The notes under the pieces were generated by a model, which saw nothing but the letters and a program-made list of their open reading frames with translations, had not been told where the DNA came from and searched no databases. Of a DNA stretch of 64,000 nucleotides, positions 8,854-16,950 are shown piece after piece (the first letter of the stretch is position 1; every line of letters begins with the position of its first letter). The stretch is from assembly GCF_027270315.1 (NCBI RefSeq), contig NZ_CP114413.1:806001-870000 (forward strand), written 5' to 3'. The DNA is from Streptomyces cinnabarinus. Lineage in GTDB: Bacteria; Actinomycetota; Actinomycetes; Streptomycetales; Streptomycetaceae. A program made the position numbers and the translations under genes.

Positions 8854-9978
8854 TCAGGAGGGCCAGACGCCCGTCTTGAGCAGCGCCTCGATGGCCTCCG
8901 TGTACGGCTGGATGTCCAGGCCCTGCTCGGCGAGCCAGGCGTCGGAGTAGTACTTGTCCAGGTAGCGGTCGCCCGGGTCGCACAGCAGGGTGACCACACT
9001 GCCCTGACGGCCCTCGGCCACCATCTCGGCGACGATCTTCAGCGCGCTCCACAGCCCGGTGCCGGTGGAGCCGCCCGCCCTGCGGCCGATGGCCTTCTCC
9101 AGCGCCCGCACGGCCGCGACACTCGCCGCGTCCGGCACCTTCATCATGCGGTCGATCGCGCCGGGCACGAAACTCGGTTCCATCCGGGGTCGCCCGATGC
9201 CCTCGATTCGTGAACCGCAGTCGCAGGTGACGTCCGGATCGCCGGTAGTCCAGCCCTCGAAGAAACAGGAGTTCTCGGGATCGGCGACACAGATCCGGGT
9301 GTCGTGCTGCGTGTAGTGGACGTACCGGGCGATGGTCGCGGAGGTGCCGCCGGTGCCGGCCGTGGCGACGATCCACGCGGGCTCCGGAAAACGCTCCAAC
9401 TCCAGCTGGCGGAAGATGGATTCGGCGATGTTGTTGTTGCCGCGCCAGTCCGTGGCCCGTTCCGCGTAGGTGAACTGGTCCATGTAGTGGCCGCCGGTCT
9501 CCACCGCGAGACGGGCGGACTCCTCGTACATGGTGCGCGGGTCGTCCACGAAGTGGGACCGCCCGCCGTGGAATTCGATCAGTCGGCACTTCTCGGCGCT
9601 CGTCGCGCGGGGCATGACGGCGATGAAGGGCACACCGATCAGCTTCGCGAAGTACGCCTCGGAGACCGCCGTCGAACCGCTGGACGCCTCGATCACCGGG
9701 CGGCCAGGCCGGATCCAGCCATTGCACAGTCCGTAGAGGAAGAGCGAGCGGGCGAGGCGGTGCTTGAGGCTGCCGGTCGGGTGGGTCGACTCGTCCTTCA
9801 GGTACAGGTCGATGCCCCACTTCTCCGGCAGCGGGAAGCGCAGCAGATGCGTGTCGGCCGAACGGTTCGCGTCGGCCTGCACTTTACGGACGGCCTCTTT
9901 CAGCCAGCTCCGATAGGCGACGTCGCTGTGGTCGACATCGAGGGTTTCGCCGGTGCGGGTCAGGTGGGGGGTGCTCAC
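8854..9978 (-). CDS. PLP-dependent cysteine synthase-family enzyme (Cds1-like cysteine desulfhydrase candidate)
   Basis: The 374-residue protein belongs to the fold-type II PLP enzymes. The PLP lysine sits in HPTGSLKHRLARS (the usual SxKxR context), with EASSGSTAVSEAYFAKLIG as the substrate loop and GTGGTSATIARYV as the phosphate-binding glycine loop. A late C(D/G)CGSRIEGIGRP-like segment resembles the Cds1 group, which in mycobacteria releases sulfide from cysteine. This assignment is by motif and length. GTG 9978 has a near-perfect TAAGGAG six bases upstream, so the much longer open frame to 10299 is not used. It is monocistronic. Confidence 0.75.
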   Translation of the reverse strand: MSTPHLTRTGETLDVDHSDVAYRSWLKEAVRKVQADANRSADTHLLRFPLPEKWGIDLYLKDESTHPTGSLKHRLARSLFLYGLCNGWIRPGRPVIEASSGSTAVSEAYFAKLIGVPFIAVMPRATSAEKCRLIEFHGGRSHFVDDPRTMYEESARLAVETGGHYMDQFTYAERATDWRGNNNIAESIFRQLELERFPEPAWIVATAGTGGTSATIARYVHYTQHDTRICVADPENSCFFEGWTTGDPDVTCDCGSRIEGIGRPRMEPSFVPGAIDRMMKVPDAASVAAVRALEKAIGRRAGGSTGTGLWSALKIVAEMVAEGRQGSVVTLLCDPGDRYLDKYYSDAWLAEQGLDIQPYTEAIEALLKTGVWPS

Positions 9979-10030
9979 GGCGGGCTCCTTACGCTGCGCG
10001 CCGAGGGTGTCCGGCGCGGCCGACGCCCCG

Positions 10031-10091
10031 ATCATAGACACCTTACGCACGCTTCTCACCTGCATAAACACACCTTTGAGCGCCTCAAAGG
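10031..10091 (-). promoter_or_regulatory. Upstream region of the Cds1-like gene: -10-like box and perfect inverted repeat
   Basis: Upstream of the PLP gene, read on the minus strand, TATGAT (10031-10036) resembles a -10 box. Further upstream lies a perfect palindrome, CCTTTGAG-CGC-CTCAAAGG, at 10073-10091, a plausible binding site for a dimeric regulator. These are the only notable elements in the 335-base gap 9979-10313; I see nothing gene-like in the remainder. Confidence 0.4.
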
Positions 10092-10313
10092 CCACCCTGG
10101 GGACGGGGTGGAGCACGGCATGGGTGCCGGGGTGGGGGCGCATTCGGACGAGTGCTCCGGCCTGGGCGGCCACCTCGCCGTACGCACTGGTGCTCGACGC
10201 CGGGTGCGGGCAGACTGCACCGAAGGCGCACACTGGATCACGACACCAGCCGGACCTCGCCCACGCAGGCCCTACGGTCCGGCAGACCGACACGCACAAG
10301 GGGGCGGGACGGC

Positions 10314-10637
10314 ATGGCGGAGCCGGAGTTCACGGCCACGGGCGTGCGGATCGGGAAGCGGCTGCGCTCGCTCACCCGGGCCGGACAGGTCCGGATCAAC
10401 GACGGCCGGCTTGAGTTGCTCACCAGCTACGGCAGCGAGATCGACAGCGCGCCGGTGCAGGCCGTCCGCGCGTCCAGGCCCTGGTTCGCCCCGGAGGACC
10501 GGGCGCTCGCGGACCTCAACGGCAAGCGGTACCTGCTGACCCTGGGCGACCACGACCCGGCGCCCGGTGAGCCCGGCCCGCCCGCGGCGCGGCGGTTCAT
10601 CGAGGCGGTTCGGAAGGCGGCGGGGCGCAACCGCTGA
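10314..10637 (+). CDS. Small protein of unknown function
   Basis: The 107-residue soluble protein has no family I can name. It contains two short beta-strand-rich stretches (EFTATGVRIGKRL, RINDGRLELLTSYG) followed by ADLNGKRYLLTLG and a basic C-terminal helix (RFIEAVRKAAGRNR). The pattern is consistent with a small beta-barrel or PH-like fold, but this is a guess. ATG 10314 follows AAGGGGGCGGGA. The open frame upstream (to 10152) lacks convincing codon use. It precedes the HATPase gene by about 195 bases and is probably transcribed separately. Confidence 0.55.
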   Translation: MAEPEFTATGVRIGKRLRSLTRAGQVRINDGRLELLTSYGSEIDSAPVQAVRASRPWFAPEDRALADLNGKRYLLTLGDHDPAPGEPGPPAARRFIEAVRKAAGRNR

Positions 10638-10832
10638 GAGGCTCTCGGCGACGGCGAGTTGCGGTACCGCAACCCCTGCGTCACTCTGGTCTCACGTCAC
10701 TCAGGGTTTACCGGCGATAACGCTGCGAACCAGCCGCCGGTCATGTCAGCAGGCGGCCGTTGTACGCGGACTCCCTGCTGGATCGATCCGAATCCCGTGT
10801 TCTTCCGGACCTCAAGTCGGGGAGTCGCAGCC

Positions 10833-11372
10833 GTGATCAGTCACCCAAGCAGGCACTGCACGGTGGAGCTCCAAGCCCTGCCGTCGCGGATCGGCCAGGT
10901 CCGCAGAATCGTATCTGCGCAGTTGCGCTACTGGCATCTTGACCCCTTGATAGACCGGGCGGCGCTCGGTGTGACAGAGCTGTTGACCAACGTCCACCAG
11001 CACGCACAGCCCGACAAGACGTGCACCGTGGAGATCGAGCTGCTGCTTGACCGGCTCACCGTCTCCGTGCGCGACCACGACCCGCGTCTGCCGGTCGTGG
11101 AGGACATCGAGGACGTCGCCCCCCTCGCCACGTGTGGCCGGGGCCTCGCGATGGTCGCCGCGGTCAGCGAGAGCTGGGGCGTACGGCCGGACGGAGAGTC
11201 GGGGAAGGTCGTGTGGTTCTCCCTGCCCACGCCGACGTCCACCCGAGCGGCGGCGCGTCCGCCACGGCGGGCGGTGCTGGACAAGCCCACCCCTCGGTTC
11301 ACGGACATCGGGCCGCGGGTCGACCTGCGCCGGCCCGAGCATGCTCCCGCCCGGTCGGCCGTTGTCGGCTGA
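10833..11372 (+). CDS. ATP-binding (HATPase_c) anti-sigma-like regulatory protein
   Basis: The 179-residue protein has a GHKL ATPase domain of the RsbW/SpoIIAB-like type: an N-box (ELLTNVHQHA), a DHDPRLP loop in place of DxGxG, and a G2 box (CGRGLAMVAAVSE). Streptomyces have dozens of such single-domain ATPases, which bind sigma factors or anti-anti-sigma factors. No STAS partner or sigma factor adjoins, so the partner is unknown. GTG 10833 has GGGGAG eight bases upstream. The C-terminal 45 residues are Pro/Arg-rich and probably disordered. Confidence 0.8.
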   Translation: MISHPSRHCTVELQALPSRIGQVRRIVSAQLRYWHLDPLIDRAALGVTELLTNVHQHAQPDKTCTVEIELLLDRLTVSVRDHDPRLPVVEDIEDVAPLATCGRGLAMVAAVSESWGVRPDGESGKVVWFSLPTPTSTRAAARPPRRAVLDKPTPRFTDIGPRVDLRRPEHAPARSAVVG

Positions 11373-11378
11373 CCGGGC
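11349..11378 (+). terminator. Hairpin at the HATPase gene stop codon
   Basis: GCCCGGTC (11349-11356) pairs perfectly with GACCGGGC (11371-11378) across a 14-base loop that includes the stop codon. It lies between the convergent HATPase and FtsX-permease genes and could end transcription from either side. There is no U-tract, as is usual in Streptomyces. Confidence 0.45.
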
Positions 11379-11409
11379 GGTGAGGGGGGTTGTTCAGCCC
11401 TTAGGGCCG

Positions 11410-13971
11410 CTACTCGGTCGCTATCGCCCGCAGTACGTTCAGCCTTGCCGCGCGGCTTGCCGGGCGCAGACCCGCCACGGCTCCCGCTGTGACGCCTACC
11501 AGGGCCACCACGAGCAGTTGGAGCGGTGGTACGGCGAACGCGAAGGCGCTGTCGCTCGCTCCGTCCGAGGCCTCCACCAGGACCCAGCCCAGGAACGCGC
11601 CCAGCGCCAGACCGCCCGTCGTGCCGAAGGCCGCCACCAGGATCGACTCCCAGCGGACCATGGCCCGGAGTTGGGATCGGGTCTGGCCGACAGCCCTCAG
11701 CAGGCCCAGCTCGCGGGTGCGTTCGTGGGTTGCCAGGGTGAGGGTGTTGGCTATGCCCAGGAGTGCTATCAGGACCGCCAGCGCCAGTAGCGCGTAGACC
11801 AGGGTCAGCATCATGTCGATGGCTCCGGCTGCCGACTGGGCGTATTCGTCACGGGTCTGGACGTCGGGGCTGCCGTAGGCCATGGCCGCGTTCTCCACGG
11901 CTGCACTGCCCTCGGCCGTGCTCACTCCGTCCGCGAAGGTCACCGCGATCAGGGTGTCCGCGTCCTGGGTGCGGTGCGGGGCCCAGGCGGCTCGGGTGAT
12001 GACGTAGTCGCCCGCGAGTTCGGACTGGCCGTAGACCGCTCGGACGGTGAAGGTCTCCGTGTCGCCGTCGGTGAAGGTCAGGTCCGTCTTGTCGCCGGTG
12101 GTGAGGTGGTGCTTGTCCGCCTCGTTCTCGGTGATCGCTATGCCGTCGGTGCCCAGGGCGCGCAGTGAGCCGCTGATCTCGCCCAGGTCGAAGGTGCGTT
12201 GCAGGGCTACGGGGTCCGTGACGGTCAGTGCCCGGCCCTTGCCGTCGACCTCGGCGGCACCCCGGCCCAGGCCCACCGCCGTGTCGACCTCGGGCAGCCG
12301 CTGGACCGCGTCGGCGAGCCGGGGGCTCAGGCCGCTGCCGCCCGCACCGAACGAGGGCGCGCTCACGGCGACGTCGCCCGCGAAGGAGCGGGAGACGGTC
12401 TGGTCCATGGTTGCCTTGAGAGAGGCTCCGAAGACGGTGAAGAGAGAGACCACGGCCACGCCGATCATCAGCGCGCTTGCGGTGGCGGCCGTGCGCTTCG
12501 GGGTGCGCAGGGCGTTTCGGCGGGCCAGTCCGCCGGTGACTCCGCGAAGGCGGGCGAGGGGGCCTGCGAGAACGCGGATGGCTGTGGTGGAGGCTACGGG
12601 GCCCAGGACCACGAAGGCCGCCAGGGACACGGCTGCTCCGGTGCCCGCCAGCCAGACGTTCGGGGTCGCCAGGACTCCGGTCAGGGTTGCGGCGATCGCC
12701 CCGGCCGCGAGGGCCAGGCCGGTGACCGCTCGGGCGCGGGAGGCTCCGGAGGTGTCGACCGCCGTCTCACGCAGTGCGGCCAAGGGGGCGGTGCGGCCCG
12801 CGCGGACCGCGGGCAGGAGCGCGGAGCCCAGACAGACCGCCACGCCGACGGCGAACGGCAGGGTCATGGAGACGGCGCTGATCACCAACTCACCTTCCGG
12901 GAAAGGGAATCCCATCGCCGGGAAGAGGGCCTGGAGTCCGGCCGCGATGCCTGCGCCGCCGGCCAGGCCCGCCAGGGAGGCGGTGACGGCCACTGCGGTC
13001 GCCTCGATGAGGGTGGCGGTCGTGACTTGGCGGCGGGACGCGCCGAGGGCTCGCAACAGGGCGTTCTCGCGGGTGCGTTGGGCCACGACGATCGCGAAGG
13101 TGTTGTGAATGGAGAAGGTCGCCACGAGGAGGGCTACGCCGGAGAAGACCAGGAGGAAGGTGGTGAAGACGGTCAGGAACTGGCTGGAGATCATCTCTGT
13201 GTTCTCCTCGGCCGACTCCTGGCCGGTGATGGCCTCGACTCCCTGCGGGAGGGCGGGGGTCAGGCGGTCCACCAGTTGCTGCTGGCTCACGCCGGGCCCT
13301 GCCCGTACCAGGATCGTCGCCGCCTCGCCGGGGCGGGCGGTGAGGTACTTCTCGGCGTCGGAGCGGGTCATGCCGGTGTAGGTCACCTGGGCCATGCCGT
13401 CCTCGCCGCCGAAGGTCGCCAGGCCGACGATCGTGACCTCGACCGGGTCCGGGGTGCTCAGGGTGGTCCGGTCGCCGAGCTTCAGGTCGCCGCGCTCGGC
13501 GGTTCCGCGGTTGACGACGACCTCGCCGGACTTCTGCGGGGCGCGGCCCTCGGCGAGTTGGTAGGAGTTGAGCTCGCGGTCGGTGATCCAGTTCCCGGCG
13601 AGGGTGGGCGGGCCCTGGCCGCCGATGGGGTCGCCGTCGCGGCCGACGAGCTGCCCCGCGCCCTCGATGCTGGGCTCGGCGGCGGCCACGCCCGGGATGT
13701 CCTCGATGGTCTCGGCGAGATCGGTGGCGACCGGTTCCCGTACGCCCTCGCTCTCGCCGGGTGTGGTGATGGCGTCGGCGCTGCGCACGACGGCGTCGGT
13801 GCCGCTGGTCGCGTTGCCGAACATGGTGTCGAAGCCGGCGCGCAGGGTGTCGCCCATGACGAGGGTTCCGGCCAGGAAGGCCACGCCGAGGAAGACCGCG
13901 ACGAACGTACCCGCGAAGCGGCGCTTGTGGGCGCGCAGGGAGGACGCGCTGAGGCGGACGGAGGCGTTCAT
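11410..13971 (-). CDS. ABC transporter permease, FtsX/MacB type with two FtsX domains
   Basis: The 853-residue membrane protein starts with a basic segment and a span (RRFAGTFVAVFLGVAFLAG). A large extracytoplasmic domain follows, then three spans of the first FtsX unit (about residues 255-400). A second MacB-like periplasmic region and a second FtsX unit end near LRPASRAARLNVLRAIATE. Such permeases export lipids, peptides or antibiotics, or drive cell-wall hydrolases, and are mechanotransducers rather than importers. The ATG at 13971 overlaps the stop of the ATPase gene (ATGA), showing coupled translation. The frame continues open upstream to 14877, but that part lies over the ATPase gene and is not used. 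Confidence 0.9.
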   Translation of the reverse strand: MNASVRLSASSLRAHKRRFAGTFVAVFLGVAFLAGTLVMGDTLRAGFDTMFGNATSGTDAVVRSADAITTPGESEGVREPVATDLAETIEDIPGVAAAEPSIEGAGQLVGRDGDPIGGQGPPTLAGNWITDRELNSYQLAEGRAPQKSGEVVVNRGTAERGDLKLGDRTTLSTPDPVEVTIVGLATFGGEDGMAQVTYTGMTRSDAEKYLTARPGEAATILVRAGPGVSQQQLVDRLTPALPQGVEAITGQESAEENTEMISSQFLTVFTTFLLVFSGVALLVATFSIHNTFAIVVAQRTRENALLRALGASRRQVTTATLIEATAVAVTASLAGLAGGAGIAAGLQALFPAMGFPFPEGELVISAVSMTLPFAVGVAVCLGSALLPAVRAGRTAPLAALRETAVDTSGASRARAVTGLALAAGAIAATLTGVLATPNVWLAGTGAAVSLAAFVVLGPVASTTAIRVLAGPLARLRGVTGGLARRNALRTPKRTAATASALMIGVAVVSLFTVFGASLKATMDQTVSRSFAGDVAVSAPSFGAGGSGLSPRLADAVQRLPEVDTAVGLGRGAAEVDGKGRALTVTDPVALQRTFDLGEISGSLRALGTDGIAITENEADKHHLTTGDKTDLTFTDGDTETFTVRAVYGQSELAGDYVITRAAWAPHRTQDADTLIAVTFADGVSTAEGSAAVENAAMAYGSPDVQTRDEYAQSAAGAIDMMLTLVYALLALAVLIALLGIANTLTLATHERTRELGLLRAVGQTRSQLRAMVRWESILVAAFGTTGGLALGAFLGWVLVEASDGASDSAFAFAVPPLQLLVVALVGVTAGAVAGLRPASRAARLNVLRAIATE

Positions 13972-14726
13972 GAGGGCACCTCGAAGGCTTTCATCCGGTC
14001 CAGGACCTTCTCGGCGGTCGGTGCGGACATACGGTCGACCAGCCGGCCGTCGGCGAGGAAGACGACCTCGTCGGCATGGGCGGCGGCGACCGGGTCGTGC
14101 GTGACCATGACGACCGTGCGCTCGGTGTCGCGGGCCGCGCGCCCGAGCAGGCCGAGGACCTCCTCGCCGGAGCGGGAGTCGAGGTTTCCGGTCGGCTCGT
14201 CGGCGAACACCACGTCCGGCTGTCCGGCGAAGGCCCGGGCCACGGCGACGCGTTGCTGCTGGCCGCCGGAGAGCTCGGCGGGGCGGTGGTGGAGTCGGTC
14301 GCGCAGGCCGACGACATCGATGAGCGCGTCGATCCACTCCGGGTCGCCCCGGTGGCCCGCCAGGTCCAGGGGCAGGGTGATGTTCTCGGCGACGGTGAGC
14401 GTCGGCACCAGGTTGAACGCCTGGAACACGAAGCCGACGCGGTCTCGGCGCAGGAGGGTCAGCCGCCGGTCGTCGAGGGCGCCCAGGTCGGTGTCGCCGA
14501 TGTGGGCGGCGCCCGAGGTGAGGGTGTCGAGGCCGGCGGCGCAGTGCATGAGGGTGGACTTGCCGGAGCCCGAGGGGCCCATGATCGCGGTGAAGCGTCC
14601 GGCCGGGAAGTCGACGCTCACTCCGTCCAGGGCCCGGACGGCCGTGTCGCCGCTGCCGTACACCTTCACGGCGTCGACGACGCGGGCGGCCGTCCGGGCG
14701 AGGGTCGTGGCGGCTGTGGCGGTCAT
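13968..14726 (-). CDS. ABC transporter ATP-binding protein (LolD/MacB type)
   Basis: The 252-residue nucleotide-binding subunit shows Walker A GPSGSGKST (residues 50-58), Q-loop FVFQAFNLVP, signature LSGGQQQRVAVARA, Walker B VVFADEPTGNLD and switch His (VMVTHD). The FNLVPTLTVAENI and DEPTGNLDS wording is typical of the LolD/MacB/FtsE-like class that pairs with FtsX-type permeases. It is the middle gene of a three-gene operon, with four-base ATGA overlaps on both sides. The operon probably makes one complex. Confidence 0.93.
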   Translation of the reverse strand: MTATAATTLARTAARVVDAVKVYGSGDTAVRALDGVSVDFPAGRFTAIMGPSGSGKSTLMHCAAGLDTLTSGAAHIGDTDLGALDDRRLTLLRRDRVGFVFQAFNLVPTLTVAENITLPLDLAGHRGDPEWIDALIDVVGLRDRLHHRPAELSGGQQQRVAVARAFAGQPDVVFADEPTGNLDSRSGEEVLGLLGRAARDTERTVVMVTHDPVAAAHADEVVFLADGRLVDRMSAPTAEKVLDRMKAFEVPS

Positions 14727-15010
14727 GCCGCACCGCCCTTGCCGGTGCGGCCGAACTGCTCGTCCAGGACGGACAGTCGGCGCCAGTACTCGTCCTCGTC
14801 GATCTCACCGGAGGCGAAGCGGTGGCCGAGCACGGTGATGGGTGAGTGGTCGTCGACGGCCGTCCTGCGGGGGCCACCGCGGCCGCGGCCGCGCCAGACG
14901 GTGCGGCGCAGGAGCGTGATGCCGCCGATGATCACGACGGCCCAGATGAGCGGGAAGAACAGGATCCACGGGCCGGGGCCGCCGTCCGCGAAGTGCGCCA
15001 GGGTCTGCAT
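14723..15010 (-). CDS. SHOCT-domain small membrane protein
   Basis: The 95-residue protein has one membrane span (WILFFPLIWAVVIIGGITLL, about residues 15-34) and a C-terminal SHOCT motif (LGHRFASGEIDEDEYWRRL). SHOCT modules occur at protein termini and are thought to help oligomerisation or membrane tethering. It is first in the operon with the ABC ATPase and FtsX permease and overlaps the ATPase start, which suggests an accessory role in that transporter. Confidence 0.85.
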   Translation of the reverse strand: MQTLAHFADGGPGPWILFFPLIWAVVIIGGITLLRRTVWRGRGRGGPRRTAVDDHSPITVLGHRFASGEIDEDEYWRRLSVLDEQFGRTGKGGAA

Positions 15011-15146
15011 CGTGAGTCATCTCCGAGTCGAGTCGGCCGGTCGGTCCATAGGGACTTCCGGTGATGCTTCGACAGTGGCTCGCGGGGTGGGTCCTGGTCG
15101 TCGTACGGGCAGCGGCAGTGCGCGTACCTCCCGGGGAGTACGCGGG

Positions 15147-15338
15147 GTGACGGTGGCTGCTCCCAAGGTGCGGTTCTGTCTGGGCTCGGTGCAACAGCTT
15201 GGGGTCGTGGGCGGTCTCCCCCACGTGATCGAAGCCGCCCCGCGTCTCGCACGCTTCGACCGCGATGCGGAGTACGCGTACGCCGTCCAGGCCGCCACAG
15301 CACCGGTGCTGGACAGGGTCAGGGCAGCGCAGGCCTAG
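15147..15338 (+). CDS. Possible small ORF of unknown function
   Basis: The 452-base gap between the SHOCT gene and the DUF1272 gene holds one reading frame with coding-like third-position GC. It runs from GTG 15147 to TAG 15338 (63 residues), preceded by GGGGAG at eight bases. The product (starting VTVAAPKVRFCLGSVQQLG and ending VLDRVRAAQA) has no motif I recognise. The frame is also open upstream, so it may be the 3' remnant of a lost gene rather than a complete small gene. The rest of 15011-15462 shows nothing. Confidence 0.3.
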   Translation: MTVAAPKVRFCLGSVQQLGVVGGLPHVIEAAPRLARFDRDAEYAYAVQAATAPVLDRVRAAQA

Positions 15339-15462
15339 ACAGGTGAGCACCCTGGGCCTGGCCCGATCGTGTTGATCTTTGTCCCGCCGATCACTTTCGG
15401 CCACGCCCGGGGCGCGGAGGATGGAACACGAAACACGATCACTTGAGGAGAGGCACTCGATC

Positions 15463-15651
15463 ATGGCCCTGGAAATGCGTGACCGCTGCGAGCGGTGTGA
15501 GACGGCCGCTCTGTCCGCCGACGGTGCCGCCCTCATCTGCTCCTACGAGTGCACGTTCTGCGTGCCGTGCGGTGAGGCTATGGCCGGGGTGTGCCCCAAC
15601 TGCGGTGGTGAGTTGGTTCCGAGGCCCCGTCGGGTCGCCTCCGCGGGTTAG
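15463..15651 (+). CDS. DUF1272 domain-containing small zinc-ribbon-like protein
   Basis: The 62-residue protein has the DUF1272 cysteine pattern: CERC near the N-terminus, CSYECTFCVPC in the middle, and CPNCGGELVPRPRR at the end. The paired CxxC motifs suggest zinc binding; the role of the family is unknown. ATG 15463 has GAGGAG ten bases upstream. The frame extends to 15379, but the family begins at MALEMRDRCERC. A strong hairpin follows the stop. Confidence 0.88.
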   Translation: MALEMRDRCERCETAALSADGAALICSYECTFCVPCGEAMAGVCPNCGGELVPRPRRVASAG

Positions 15652-15660
15652 GCCCGGAAA

Positions 15661-15685
15661 AGGGGCGGGGCCCTTGCCCGCCCCT
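15661..15685 (+). terminator. Intrinsic terminator-like hairpin after the DUF1272 gene
   Basis: AGGGGCGGG (15661-15669) and CCCGCCCCT (15677-15685) pair perfectly over a seven-base loop, ten bases after the DUF1272 stop codon. Position and stem strength fit a factor-independent terminator without a U-tract. Confidence 0.65.
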
Positions 15686-15878
15686 GTGTAAGATCGGCCG
15701 GGTGACTGCCGGGTCGGCCTTGAGCCATGCACGAGTTGGGGTCCCGGCCTCGGCGTGAGCCCGAGGCGGGTCAGGGGCCCGCCCATTTCTCCGTGTCTTC
15801 GCTGCCCGCGCCCGTACGGGGCGCACTTCTTCCAGCTTCCCGCTACCAGCGGATCCCAAGACCGGAGATACCTCACCC

Positions 15879-16289
15879 ATGTCCAAAGACCAGCAGCCCT
15901 CGGCCAACGCCGTTCACCTCAACCACACCGCCGTCCTCGCCAGCGACCGGAGTCTGTCCGCAGAGTTCATCGCGGCGATCCTGGGGCTGGAGGTGGGCGC
16001 CCCGTTCGGGCCGTTCCTGCCTGTCGACCTCGGCAACGGCGTGACGCTCGACTACTACGAGATGACGGACGAGCCGATCCAGTCGCAGCACTACGCCTTC
16101 CTCGTACCCGAGGAGCAGTTCGACACAATGATCGACCGTCTGGAGGCCGTCGGGGTCACCTACTACGCCGACCCGAGCCATACCGAACCCGGCCGGATCA
16201 ACCGTCTGTTCGGCGGTCGTGGCGCCTACTTCGACGACCCGGACGGCCACAACATGGAGATCATGACCCGGCCCTACGCCCGCCCGTAG
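15879..16289 (+). CDS. VOC family protein (glyoxalase fold)
   Basis: The 136-residue protein has HLNHTAVLASDRSLSAEFIA and FIAAILGLEVGAPFGPF at the first beta-alpha unit, and ends GAYFDDPDGHNMEIMTRP, the DPDGHxxE strand of VOC enzymes. The first His (HLNHT) and terminal Glu (NMEI) are in the usual metal-ligand positions, so it may be an active metalloenzyme; the substrate is unknown. ATG 15879 follows GGAGA. Its last 29 bases overlap the decayed ketol-acid reductoisomerase gene on the other strand. Confidence 0.85.
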   Translation: MSKDQQPSANAVHLNHTAVLASDRSLSAEFIAAILGLEVGAPFGPFLPVDLGNGVTLDYYEMTDEPIQSQHYAFLVPEEQFDTMIDRLEAVGVTYYADPSHTEPGRINRLFGGRGAYFDDPDGHNMEIMTRPYARP

Positions 16290-16710
16290 CGGGCTCCACG
16301 GCGATGTCCACGGCCGGCCTGAGCTTCGCCGCCGCGGCCAGCGCCGGGTGCACGGGGTGGGTGTCGAAGGCGGTCAACAGGGCCGTGTCGGCAGGGCCTT
16401 GGGCGGCCGGGTAGGCGATCTGCTCGTAGGCGGCCTGGAAGCGCGGGCCCCAGCGGCGGGCGCCCAGACGGGCCGTGCGGGAGCAGTTGTCGACCATGTG
16501 CGCGACGTCCCGGGCGTGCATGTACGGCAGCAGCGAGTCGACCGCCTCGATGACCTACTCGTTGACGATCTCCGACCAGGGGTGACCGTGTTCGGCGAAC
16601 TCGTCGATTTCGGCCGTCATGGTGGCGATGAACACCCCGGCGGTGAACGGCTCCACGGGCACGGCGCGTTCGGCACGCCGGGCGCGCACCCCGGCGCCGA
16701 CGGACCACAT
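16261..16710 (-). pseudogene. ilvC: Remnant of a plant-type ketol-acid reductoisomerase gene (C-terminal part, with nonsense codon)
   Basis: Read on the minus strand from 16710, the frame gives MWSVGAGVRARRAERAVP, then PFTAGVFIATMTAEIDEF and GHPWSEIVNE. A TAG stop follows at 16555-16557, after which the same frame continues VIEAVDSLLPYMHAR, MVDNCSRTARLGARRWGPRF and LRPAVDIAVEP to 16261. This matches the C-terminal domain of plant-type (class II) acetohydroxyacid isomeroreductase (branched-chain amino acid synthesis), in which the stop position is normally Ser (NESVIE). About two thirds of the gene, with the whole NADPH domain, is missing. Homology ends abruptly at 16710, where an IlvY-like fragment starts on the other strand. 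Confidence 0.8.
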
Positions 16711-16950
16711 GGGCTGCTGACGCTGGTCGCACTGGGCTGTGGCACGGGCGTCGTCCCCCGCCTCGTACTGGAGCACAGCGCGGTGCGCGACCGGCTGGCC
16801 GTGGTTCCCGCGGATCCGTCGCCCGAGGACTTCCCGATCGGGTTGTGCGTGCGGCGGGCGGATCTGCGGCGGCCGCTGGTCGCGGCGTTGTGGAGCCTCA
16901 CCGCCCCGGCGGCGGCTCACCAGGGCAGCGGGCCCTCCGCCGAGAAGTAG
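16711..16950 (+). pseudogene. ilvY: Remnant of an IlvY-type LysR regulator gene (C-terminal part)
   Basis: Starting at the point where the isomeroreductase homology ends, the plus strand reads GLLTLVALGCGTGVVPRLVL, EHSAVRDRLAVVPAD and FPIGLCVRRADLRRPLVAAL, stopping with TAG at 16948-16950. This matches the last 75 or so residues of IlvY, the LysR regulator of ilvC (E. coli IlvY has VALGCGVALLPEVVLENS and a similar end). The HTH and most of the effector domain are absent and there is no start or ribosome site. It overlaps the 3' end of the SDR gene by 34 bases. It is a relic, not a functional gene. Confidence 0.75.

Noticed and set aside
12199..14838. 879-codon plus-strand frame opposite the FtsX permease and ABC ATPase
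   Set aside because: Shadow of two genes with clear ABC-transporter motifs; itself low complexity.
11410..14877. One 1155-codon frame over the ABC region read as a single protein
   Set aside because: The first 300 codons lie over the ABC ATPase gene in another frame and have no family sequence. The permease starts at ATG 13971 with a coupled ATGA overlap.
16555..16920. 121-codon minus-strand frame as a separate gene
   Set aside because: Only its last 51 codons are isoreductase-like. The first part lies over the IlvY remnant and is non-coding on this strand.
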